This document shows positions 7,508 to 13,701 of a stretch of DNA of 13,701 nt, one piece after another. The DNA lies in assembly GCA_002391555.1 (NCBI GenBank), contig DGFG01000031.1, forward strand, positions 12,675 through 26,375. The letters are read 5' to 3'. Source of the DNA: Firmicutes bacterium UBA3906 (lineage in GTDB: Bacteria > Bacillota > Clostridia > Caldicoprobacterales > DTU083). The translations under genes were made by a program, and so were the position numbers. The notes under the pieces were generated by a model that saw nothing but the letters and a program-made list of their open reading frames with translations, had not been told where the DNA came from and did not search any database. Within the stretch, counting starts at the first letter, position 1; each line of letters opens with the position of its first letter.

Positions 7508-7548
7508 GTCTCTAAACACACAAGCATATAGAGCAAGGAGGCCTATAG

Positions 7549-8217
7549 ATGTTTAAGCATTTAAGATATAATATTAGAGCAGTACTTGAGAGGGACCCAG
7601 CTGCCCGCAATGGCTTTGAGGTATTCCTATTATACCCAGGTGTTCATGCCCTGATTATGCACAGGTGGGCTCATTGGCTTTATAGGCATAGGCTAAAATT
7701 TATTGCCAGGCTCCTGTCCCAGTTTAACCGTTTTCTTACCGGGATTGAGATCCATCCGGGCGCCAGCATAGGCAAGGGAGTATTTATCGACCATGGTATG
7801 GGAACTGTAATTGGCGAGACGACTGTGATAGGAGACAATGTTACAATCTATCAAGGCGTCACCTTAGGCGGTACAGGCAAAGAGACAGGCAAAAGGCACC
7901 CCACCATTGGCAACAATGTGATGATTAGTGCTGGAGCTAAAATATTAGGTCCCTTCAAGGTAGGGGACAATTCAAAAATAGGGGCAGGTTCTGTTGTGCT
8001 AAGTGAAGTCCCTGAAAACTGTACAGTAGTTGGAGTACCCGGTAGGATCGTTAAAAGAGAAGATAAAAGGGTTGAGCAGGCCGAGTGCATTGATTTAGAT
8101 CAGGTAAGGCTACCCGACCCTGTATTTGATGCTTTCTCTAGGATGACAGAGAGGGTTTGTGAGCTAGAAGATAAGATTAAAAAGCTGGAGGAGAGATTAA
8201 ACAGTGAAGCTTTATAA
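7549..8217 (+). CDS. cysE: Serine O-acetyltransferase (CysE/EpsC)
   Basis: The enzyme acetylates L-serine with acetyl-CoA to O-acetylserine, the carbon skeleton for cysteine. The N-terminal helical part contains RDPAARN (D16), and [17 protein letters not shown] (23-39) is typical of the short serine acetyltransferases. Residues about 68-165 form the left-handed beta-helix of hexapeptide repeats, with catalytic D81-H82 in FIDHGMG and the [12 protein letters not shown] loop (107-118). After residue 170 there is a tail ending in a charged, probably coiled-coil helix (200-218). The ATG has AAGGAGG at 7535-7541. It is the first gene after the T-box leader and overlaps cysS by 14 bases, so the two are made together. 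Confidence 0.96.
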   Translation: MFKHLRYNIRAVLERDPAARNGFEVFLLYPGVHALIMHRWAHWLYRHRLKFIARLLSQFNRFLTGIEIHPGASIGKGVFIDHGMGTVIGETTVIGDNVTIYQGVTLGGTGKETGKRHPTIGNNVMISAGAKILGPFKVGDNSKIGAGSVVLSEVPENCTVVGVPGRIVKREDKRVEQAECIDLDQVRLPDPVFDAFSRMTERVCELEDKIKKLEERLNSEAL

Positions 8218-9601
8218 CACACTAACAAAGACCAAGGAAGAATTTATTCCCCTAAAAGATGGGGAGGTAAAAATGTATATCTGTGGACCTACGGTCTATA
8301 GCTATTTCCATATAGGCAATGCTAGACCCTTTATAATATTTGATACCTTTAGAAGGTACATGGAGTACAAGGGCTACAAGGTCACCTATGTACAAAACTT
8401 TACTGATATTGATGACAAGATGATAAAGGGAGCCAAACAAGAGGGCATATCTGTAAAGGAGCTAGGCGAGAAATTTATTGGGGAATACTACAAGGATGCT
8501 GATGGCCTAGGTATAAAAAGGGCTAGCCACCATCCAAAGGCTACAGACCATATAGAAGATATAATTGCCTTTATTGAAAAACTTATAGAAAAGGGCTTAG
8601 CCTATGTAGCTGGACAGGATGTTTACTATGATACTACCGCCTTTAGTGACTATGGCAAGCTATCAGGCCAGAGGCTAGAGGACCTTAATTTGGGCTCCCG
8701 TATAGATATAAATGAAAATAAGAAAAATCCCATGGACTTTGTCCTGTGGAAGGGGCAAAAGCCAGGTGAACCTGCCTGGGTCAGTCCCTGGGGTATGGGC
8801 CGCCCAGGCTGGCATATAGAGTGCTCTGTTATGTCTACCAAGTATTTGGGTGAGACCATCGATATACATGGGGGCGGTCAGGACCTAATTTTCCCCCACC
8901 ATGAAAATGAGATAGCCCAGAGCGAGGGGGTATCTGGCAAGCCTTTTGCTAGGTACTGGATCCATAATGGCCATATAAATATTGATAATAGAAAGATGTC
9001 CAAGTCCCTAGGCAACTTCTTTACCATAAGGGATATATCCAAGGAATTTGACCTAGAGGTAGTAAGGCTATTTATGCTATCCTCCCATTACAGGAGTCCT
9101 ATAAACTTTAGCAAGGACCTGCTAGAGCAGGCCCAGTCTGCCCTAGATAGGCTATACAATACCAGGGAAAATCTAGACTACCTGCTCAGCAATGCTAAGG
9201 ATGGTTTTAAAGAGGCTGATGAAGACTTTATTAATAGGTTACCAGCCTATAGGGATAGGTTCCAAAGGGCCATGGAGGATGATATAAATACTGCTGATGC
9301 TCTAGGCGTAGTTTTTGATATGGTCAGGGACATAAACACCTATGCCAGTGCAGATAGGCCTAAAAAGGCCATCAGGTCAGCCCTAGACCTCCTGCTAGAA
9401 TTAACAGGTGTCCTTGGCCTACTTTCAAAGGGAAAGTCAGACATCGACAAGGAGATAGAGGACCTAGTTGAAAAGCGCCAGCAGGCTAGACGCGACAAGA
9501 ACTGGGCCTTGGCAGACCAAATTAGGGATGAGCTAAAAGAAAGGGGTATTATCCTAGAGGACACCCCCCAAGGTGTAAAGATAATTAATAGGTCTAACTA
9601 G
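8204..9601 (+). CDS. cysS: Cysteinyl-tRNA synthetase
   Basis: This class I enzyme attaches cysteine to tRNA-Cys in the cytoplasm. The 465 residues are full length. The class signatures are HIGN (36-39) and KMSKS (264-268). The zinc ligands that discriminate for cysteine are C27, C207, H232 and E236, matching the spacing of the E. coli enzyme. Other conserved parts are [16 protein letters not shown] and [14 protein letters not shown]. The start is GTG at 8204, inside the end of cysE, with GGAGGAGAG at 8187-8195 as ribosome binding site. In Bacillus mrnC and rlmB follow. Here a terminator ends the operon. Confidence 0.97.
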   Translation: MKLYNTLTKTKEEFIPLKDGEVKMYICGPTVYSYFHIGNARPFIIFDTFRRYMEYKGYKVTYVQNFTDIDDKMIKGAKQEGISVKELGEKFIGEYYKDADGLGIKRASHHPKATDHIEDIIAFIEKLIEKGLAYVAGQDVYYDTTAFSDYGKLSGQRLEDLNLGSRIDINENKKNPMDFVLWKGQKPGEPAWVSPWGMGRPGWHIECSVMSTKYLGETIDIHGGGQDLIFPHHENEIAQSEGVSGKPFARYWIHNGHINIDNRKMSKSLGNFFTIRDISKEFDLEVVRLFMLSSHYRSPINFSKDLLEQAQSALDRLYNTRENLDYLLSNAKDGFKEADEDFINRLPAYRDRFQRAMEDDINTADALGVVFDMVRDINTYASADRPKKAIRSALDLLLELTGVLGLLSKGKSDIDKEIEDLVEKRQQARRDKNWALADQIRDELKERGIILEDTPQGVKIINRSN

Positions 9602-9658
9602 AGGTCAAACTAGGCTAAGGACCTGTATAAAGGAAAACACAAATAAGCATTTTATGAT

Positions 9659-9695
9659 AATGCCACTTGTAAGTTTTATAGCAAGTGGCATTTTT
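9659..9695 (+). terminator. Strong terminator after cysS
   Basis: ATGCCACTTG (9660-9669) pairs perfectly with CAAGTGGCAT (9682-9691), with a further T-G pair inside and a 10-base loop, followed by TTTT. It ends the cysE-cysS operon. Confidence 0.9.
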
Positions 9696-9798
9696 CTACT
9701 ATCAGAGCTAGTAAAAAACCTGTGGAAACTGACCTCATCTGCTTTTGGATGGGTAAATGGGACTAACAGGTCTAGCCTTGGTCAAGAATTGTTCAAAA

Positions 9799-9820
9799 TT
9801 CATAGTTTATTCATAGTTTA
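9799..9820 (+). repeat. 11-base direct repeat, two exact copies in tandem
   Basis: TTCATAGTTTA occurs at 9799-9809 and again at 9810-9820 with no gap. The period is about one turn of DNA and it sits just upstream of the first -10 of the ABC operon, so it could be a protein-binding site. Chance in AT-rich DNA is the alternative. Confidence 0.7.
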
Positions 9821-9832
9821 TTTAAAATATTT

Positions 9833-9861
9833 TGCTATAATCAATACACTGATGTTATAAT
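9833..9861 (+). promoter_or_regulatory. Two extended -10 promoter elements before the ABC operon
   Basis: TGCTATAAT (9833-9841) and TGTTATAAT (9853-9861) both carry the TG of an extended -10. Neither has a good -35 at the right distance, which often goes with a need for an activator. The rest of the 302-base gap between cysS and the ABC operon (9696-9798) holds nothing I recognise. Confidence 0.6.
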
Positions 9862-9873
9862 ATTGACTATATG

Positions 9874-9889
9874 TAAAGTGACTACTTTA
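9874..9889. promoter_or_regulatory. Operator-like inverted repeat overlapping the leader of the ABC operon
   Basis: TAAAGT (9874-9879), GACT, ACTTTA (9884-9889) is a perfect 6-4-6 inverted repeat. It lies just after the expected start of transcription and touches the ribosome binding site AAGGGGGG (9889-9896). A repressor such as a GntR/YtrA-type protein is a reasonable guess, but no regulator gene is in the window. Confidence 0.45.
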
Positions 9890-9903
9890 AGGGGGGATAC
9901 TCT

Positions 9904-10851
9904 TTGATTCAGGTTGAAAATCTTACAAAGCGTTATGGCCAGCATACTGCCATAGATAGCTTAAACTTCACAGTTGAATCAGGTGAGGTATTAGGTTTTC
10001 TTGGGCCCAATGGTGCGGGTAAATCAACAACAATGAATATTCTAACAGGATACATTTCTACGACTGAGGGTAGGGCCTTGGTTAATGGAGTGGATATTTT
10101 AGAGGAGCCAGAGACAGTTAAAAAGATGATAGGCTACCTACCCGAATTTCCACCTCTATATGGAGATATGACTGTAAATGAATATCTAGATTTTGTTTGC
10201 GATATAAAAGGCTTGAGTAAATCAGAGAAAAAGCAAAGCCAAGAAAAGATCATGGACCTTGTAAGGATAGGGGATGTACAAAAACGCCTTATCAGAAACC
10301 TTTCCAAGGGATACAAGCAGCGTGTTGGACTAGCCCAGGCCCTAGTTGGCAATCCAAAGGTTTTAATTTTGGACGAGCCTACTGTGGGACTAGATCCAAA
10401 GCAGATAATTGAAATTAGAAACCTAATCTCTAACCTTGGCAAGGACCACACCATCATTTTAAGCTCTCATATCCTATCAGAGGTAAGTGAGGTTTGTGAA
10501 AGGGTTATCATTATCAACAAGGGCAAGATAGTAGCCAGCGATACTCCAGAGAACCTATCCAAGGGCCTCGATGATGGATCCAAGATGATAGTTAGGGTAG
10601 CAGGACCGGAAAAGCAGGCATTAAAGGTTATAAAGGAAATCCACGGTGTCAAGCTTGCTGAGCTACAAGGCTCCAAGGAAAAGGGTACAGTTGATATTAT
10701 AGTAGAGTCTGTTCCTGAAATAGATATTAGAAAGCCACTTTTTTATGCCATGAGCAAGGCCTCTTACCCAATACTTATGTTAAAGTCAATGGGCCTTACC
10801 CTAGAGGATATCTTCCTCCAGGTAACCAACCAGGAAACGGAGGTGCGCTAG
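9904..10851 (+). CDS. ABC transporter ATP-binding protein, GldA-like
   Basis: This is the nucleotide-binding subunit of an ABC exporter and should sit on the cytoplasmic face of the permease encoded next. The 315 residues contain Walker A GPNGAGKST (34-42), a Q-loop position with E81 in YLPEFPPLY instead of glutamine (to my knowledge seen in Gld-type ATPases), the signature LSKGY (133-137), Walker B VLILDEP (153-159), D-loop GLDP and the switch histidine H189 in SSHIL. About 100 C-terminal residues follow, as is usual for this group. The start is TTG at 9904, chosen because AAGGGGGG lies 7 bases before it and MIQVENLTKRYG is the normal N-terminus. The gene abuts the permease with no gap. Confidence 0.93.
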   Translation: MIQVENLTKRYGQHTAIDSLNFTVESGEVLGFLGPNGAGKSTTMNILTGYISTTEGRALVNGVDILEEPETVKKMIGYLPEFPPLYGDMTVNEYLDFVCDIKGLSKSEKKQSQEKIMDLVRIGDVQKRLIRNLSKGYKQRVGLAQALVGNPKVLILDEPTVGLDPKQIIEIRNLISNLGKDHTIILSSHILSEVSEVCERVIIINKGKIVASDTPENLSKGLDDGSKMIVRVAGPEKQALKVIKEIHGVKLAELQGSKEKGTVDIIVESVPEIDIRKPLFYAMSKASYPILMLKSMGLTLEDIFLQVTNQETEVR

Positions 10852-11715
10852 ATGCTGTCAGTTATTAAAAAGGAGCTTAGAACATATTTTACTTCAATGA
10901 CAGGTTATATCTTTTTAGCATCGTTCTTATTCTTTACAGGCTTGTTTTTCACCCTCTTAAATTTAGGTGGTGCTAGCCCCAACTATAACAATGTCTTGTC
11001 AAATATTCAGTTTATATTCCTTTTAGCAGTACCTATGTTAACCATGAGGTTACTTGCAGAGGAAGCAAAGCAAAAAACTGACCAGCTACTACTAACCAGC
11101 CCCCTACCCTTAAAGGATATGGTAATAGGCAAATATCTAGCTGCAGTAGCCGTGTTTTTTGGGGCTTTGGCAATAACCTTTGTCTATCCCATAATCATGA
11201 GCACCCTAGGTGATATATCTTGGGGCGAGATAATAGGGTCTTATATTGGATTTTTCCTATTTGGCTGCGCCCTAATAGCAGTTGGCCTCTTTATTTCTTC
11301 GGTCACTGAAAACCAGGTAGTTGCAGCGGTAGCTACCTTTACCACCCTCCTACTCTTGTGGCTCTTAGATGCCATTATCCAAGGTCTACCCATAGACCGT
11401 ACATCAGGTGTATTATTTGCAGCTGTTATAGCTATAGGCCTAGCGATACTAATATATTTTACTACCAAAAATATATATGTAGCAGCAGGTACAGGACTAG
11501 TTGGCCTTGTGGCTATTGCTATAGGCTATATCATAAAGGCTAGTTTTTATGATGGCCTGATGCCAAGAGTTTTCCAATGGTTTTCACTTTATAGTAGGTA
11601 CAACGACTTTGAATTAGGTGTGCTTAGCCTGAGTCCGGTCATTTATTATATAACTTTCTCTTGCGCTTTTGTTTTCCTAACAATACAAATGCTAGAGAAG
11701 AAGAGATGGAGCTAA
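10852..11715 (+). CDS. ABC-2 type permease, GldF-like
   Basis: This is the membrane subunit of the exporter. Hydrophobic segments lie at about 18-38, 52-68, 94-116, 127-150, 156-176, 186-203, 209-228 and 262-280. Some may be re-entrant, since the family usually has about six. The segment RLLAEEAKQKTDQLLLTSPL (66-85) after the second membrane span is typical of GldF-family permeases. The ATG follows the ATPase stop codon directly, with GGAGGTG inside the end of the ATPase gene. That arrangement means coupled translation and fits subunits made in fixed proportion. Confidence 0.92.
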   Translation: MLSVIKKELRTYFTSMTGYIFLASFLFFTGLFFTLLNLGGASPNYNNVLSNIQFIFLLAVPMLTMRLLAEEAKQKTDQLLLTSPLPLKDMVIGKYLAAVAVFFGALAITFVYPIIMSTLGDISWGEIIGSYIGFFLFGCALIAVGLFISSVTENQVVAAVATFTTLLLLWLLDAIIQGLPIDRTSGVLFAAVIAIGLAILIYFTTKNIYVAAGTGLVGLVAIAIGYIIKASFYDGLMPRVFQWFSLYSRYNDFELGVLSLSPVIYYITFSCAFVFLTIQMLEKKRWS

Positions 11716-11728
11716 GGGGGGAAGGGAA

Positions 11729-13162
11729 ATGAAAAAACAGAATATTCGAAGTGCTTTTAAGACTAGCAAGTTCAAATATGGAGGCTATGCAACCCTACTT
11801 ACCATAATAGTAATTGCAATATTAATTGCCATTAACCTTGTAGTTGATATGGTACCCTTTAGGCTTGACTTAACTAAAAATAAGGTCTACTCCTTATCTG
11901 AACAGACTTATAACATATTAGACAATCTCGAAGAGGATATTACCATCTATACTATCAACGAGGTAAATGCCAGTAGTAGTGTTGTAGATGAGATTCTACT
12001 ACGCTATAAAAATTACTCAAACAAGATAACTATCGACTATATTGACCCTGAAAGGGACCCTGCCAAGGCCCAAGCCTACACAAAGGATAATCAAACCCTA
12101 CAAAAGGGCGATATAGTAGTAGCAAGTGGGGAGAAATTCCAGATTATAAAGTCCTATAACTTGCTTAACTATTCAAGCTCTACCTATTCTCCTGAGTCTC
12201 TGGCAGTAGAGCAAAGGGTTACCTCTGCTATAATGTTTGTAAGTGGTGCCGAAGCCCCAGTTATATATGTCCTAGAGGGGCATGGAGAGATGGACCTAGG
12301 CTATAATGTTACCAACAAGATGGAGCTTGAAAACTTTACTATAAATAGCCTTAACCTTGTTACCACAAAAGAGATACCAGAAGATGCGGATGTTCTTTTG
12401 ATAAATGGACCTAGCAAGGACCTACTAGAAGAAGAAGAAAAGCTCATCAGAGACTACCTAAGTGAGGGCGGGAATGCAGTATTTTTGATGGATCCCTTGG
12501 TTGGCGAGCTAGAACTATTTAGTTCACTATTCAAGTCCTATGGTGTAAGTGAGCAAAAGGCATATATCATAGAACGTGACCAGGCTAGCTACTATACCAA
12601 TCCTATGTACCTCCTGCCAAAGTACCAGGAGCATGATATTACCGATCCACTTAATAAAGTTGATACACCCCTTATTGTTCCTATAGCCCAGGGTATAGAG
12701 ATTCTAGATGCAAAGCGCAATACCCTTACCATTGAGCCCCTCCTGTCAACCTCTAGCCAAGCCTTTGCTAGACCCCTTGACAGTACTTCAAGCTCAACAG
12801 AAAAGGAAGATGGGGATATTGATGGTCCCTTTGATATAGGGGTAGTGATTGTAGACAAGGTTTATGACCTAGTAGCAAATGAGTCTTTTACATCCCAAAT
12901 AATTGTATTTGGTCATGTAATCAGTAGCCAAAGGGCAAACTTTACCCAAACCGATGCTGGTATTGACCTTTTCTTAAACAGCCTAAACTGGTTAGTTGAT
13001 AGAGAACAGTCAATTACCATAAGGCCAAAGCTAATTCAAGAGACCCCCTTAAAGGTTACACAGGCTATCTTTAACCTTTACGGTATTATTTCTGTGATAA
13101 TAGTACCCCTTGGAGCCCTAGCGTTAGGTATAGTAGTTTGGTTGAGGAGGAGACACCTATGA
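11729..13162 (+). CDS. GldG-like auxiliary protein of the ABC exporter
   Basis: The 477-residue protein has one membrane span near the N-terminus (about 19-40) and one near the C-terminus (about 450-470, ending WLRRRHL), leaving a large domain on the outer side of the membrane. The domain is of the ABC-transporter auxiliary type found in GldG and has IFT52-like features. Visible family marks are FRLDLTKNKVYSLSEQT (44-60), YIDPERDP (104-111), VLEGHGE (181-187), the helix before GGNAVFLMDP (247-256) and NSLNWLVD (417-424). AGGGGGGAAGGG precedes the ATG. The gene overlaps the next by ATGA. In Bacteroidetes such proteins belong to gliding motility, but relatives in Bacillota have no assigned substrate that I know of. 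Confidence 0.9.
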   Translation: MKKQNIRSAFKTSKFKYGGYATLLTIIVIAILIAINLVVDMVPFRLDLTKNKVYSLSEQTYNILDNLEEDITIYTINEVNASSSVVDEILLRYKNYSNKITIDYIDPERDPAKAQAYTKDNQTLQKGDIVVASGEKFQIIKSYNLLNYSSSTYSPESLAVEQRVTSAIMFVSGAEAPVIYVLEGHGEMDLGYNVTNKMELENFTINSLNLVTTKEIPEDADVLLINGPSKDLLEEEEKLIRDYLSEGGNAVFLMDPLVGELELFSSLFKSYGVSEQKAYIIERDQASYYTNPMYLLPKYQEHDITDPLNKVDTPLIVPIAQGIEILDAKRNTLTIEPLLSTSSQAFARPLDSTSSSTEKEDGDIDGPFDIGVVIVDKVYDLVANESFTSQIIVFGHVISSQRANFTQTDAGIDLFLNSLNWLVDREQSITIRPKLIQETPLKVTQAIFNLYGIISVIIVPLGALALGIVVWLRRRHL

Positions 13163-13701
13163 GGAAAAAACGCGGCCTTATTGTGCTGGCTGTTTGCCTT
13201 GTAGTCTTGATAGGCTCCTATGCAGTACTGAGCCAGCTAAACAAGGATGAGGAAGAGCCTGATGATACACCGAGCAAAATAGAAATTTCAAAGCTTGAAA
13301 TCGATGACATAGTAGAGATTAAACTGACCAATGAAGATGGAGAATTTGTCTTTAAGAAAGTCACTGACAAGGCTAGCGATGACGAAGAAAAGGAAACTTA
13401 CAAGTGGATTTGCCTCAAGCCTGGTGATTTAAACCTAAATCAAAACCATATAGATAATATAGGCAGGACCTTTTCATCCCTAGCGGCAGACCTATTAGTA
13501 GAAGAAGAGGCCGAGGACCTATCTATATATGGATTAAAGACCCCTCAGGCAGTGGCTGAGGCAAAGCTCAAGGATGGTTCTACAGTCACACTAAGGTTAG
13601 GAAATAAGACTGCAAGTGGCGAGTCCTATTATCTTATGAAGGATGGAGACAAAAGTGTATATACTGTAGCCTCTTTTCATGGCAACAGGATGATCTTCAC
13701 A
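13159..13701 (+). CDS. DUF4340 domain protein, N-terminal part (cut by right edge)
   Basis: The frame is open from the ATG at 13159 to the last base, 181 codons, with no stop. AGGAGGAG at 13145-13152 is the ribosome binding site, and the start overlaps the GldG-like stop as ATGA. The N-terminus MRKKRG is followed by one hydrophobic helix (about 7-26) that acts as anchor or uncleaved signal. Next come an acidic linker (DEEEPDD) and beta-rich sequence with repeats of the style EIKLTNEDGEFVFKK and GDLNLNQNHIDNIGRTFSSL. DUF4340 genes commonly end Gld-type ABC operons, so this is probably the fourth component of the exporter. The molecular role is unknown. Confidence 0.85.
   Translation, partial: MRKKRGLIVLAVCLVVLIGSYAVLSQLNKDEEEPDDTPSKIEISKLEIDDIVEIKLTNEDGEFVFKKVTDKASDDEEKETYKWICLKPGDLNLNQNHIDNIGRTFSSLAADLLVEEEAEDLSIYGLKTPQAVAEAKLKDGSTVTLRLGNKTASGESYYLMKDGDKSVYTVASFHGNRMIFT

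Noticed and set aside
9654..9860. Plus-strand 68-codon reading frame after cysS
   Set aside because: It covers the cysS terminator hairpin and the promoter of the ABC operon and has no ribosome binding site; it is open by chance.
1..13701. CRISPR array, insertion sequence, prophage or defence island
   Set aside because: No spaced repeats, transposase, integrase or terminal inverted repeats were seen; gene content is conserved core plus one transporter operon.

Overview
The window is a stretch of bacterial chromosome, most likely from a low-to-mid-GC Bacillota of the class Clostridia. The evidence is the conserved order of clpC, radA, a PIN/TRAM gene, ispD, ispF, cysE and cysS (in Bacillus subtilis the same block also holds disA and gltX), strong AAGGAGG-type ribosome binding sites, a cysteine T-box leader, TTGACA/TATAAT promoters, and a small CGC/CxxC protein that I know from clostridial genomes. 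CTA (Leu) and AGG (Arg) codons are heavily used, the word CTAG is unusually common, and TAG is the commonest stop codon. I cannot name the species.

Layout. Bases 1-870 are the C-terminal third of ClpC, cut by the left edge. radA (1068-2432) follows. It converges through a bidirectional terminator on a minus-strand small gene (2557-2955). That gene and carD (3191-3685) diverge from a 235-base region with consensus promoters on both strands. Then come a membrane-anchored PIN/TRAM protein (3791-4891), the MEP-pathway pair ispD-ispF (5035-6200, overlapping by ATGA) and a secreted DUF1002 protein (6229-7095). Next is an intergenic region (7096-7548) with a terminator, a perfect consensus promoter and a complete T-box riboswitch with a cysteine specifier codon, controlling cysE-cysS (7549-9601). 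After a strong terminator and a second regulatory region (9602-9903) lies a Gld-type ABC exporter operon: ATPase, permease, GldG-like auxiliary protein and the start of a DUF4340 protein that runs off the right edge.

How the genes work together. The left part is protein quality control and DNA repair (ClpC, RadA), followed by an RNA-polymerase-binding factor (CarD) and isoprenoid precursor synthesis (IspD, IspF). cysE and cysS make the cysteine precursor O-acetylserine and charge tRNA-Cys, so a T-box that senses uncharged tRNA-Cys is a fitting control. The last four genes form one tightly packed operon for a membrane exporter of unknown substrate.

No clearly new system is visible. The points most worth a second look are the absence of disA and gltX from their usual places, the conserved CGC/CxxC protein, the operator-like repeats before the ABC operon, and the CTAG/TAG bias.
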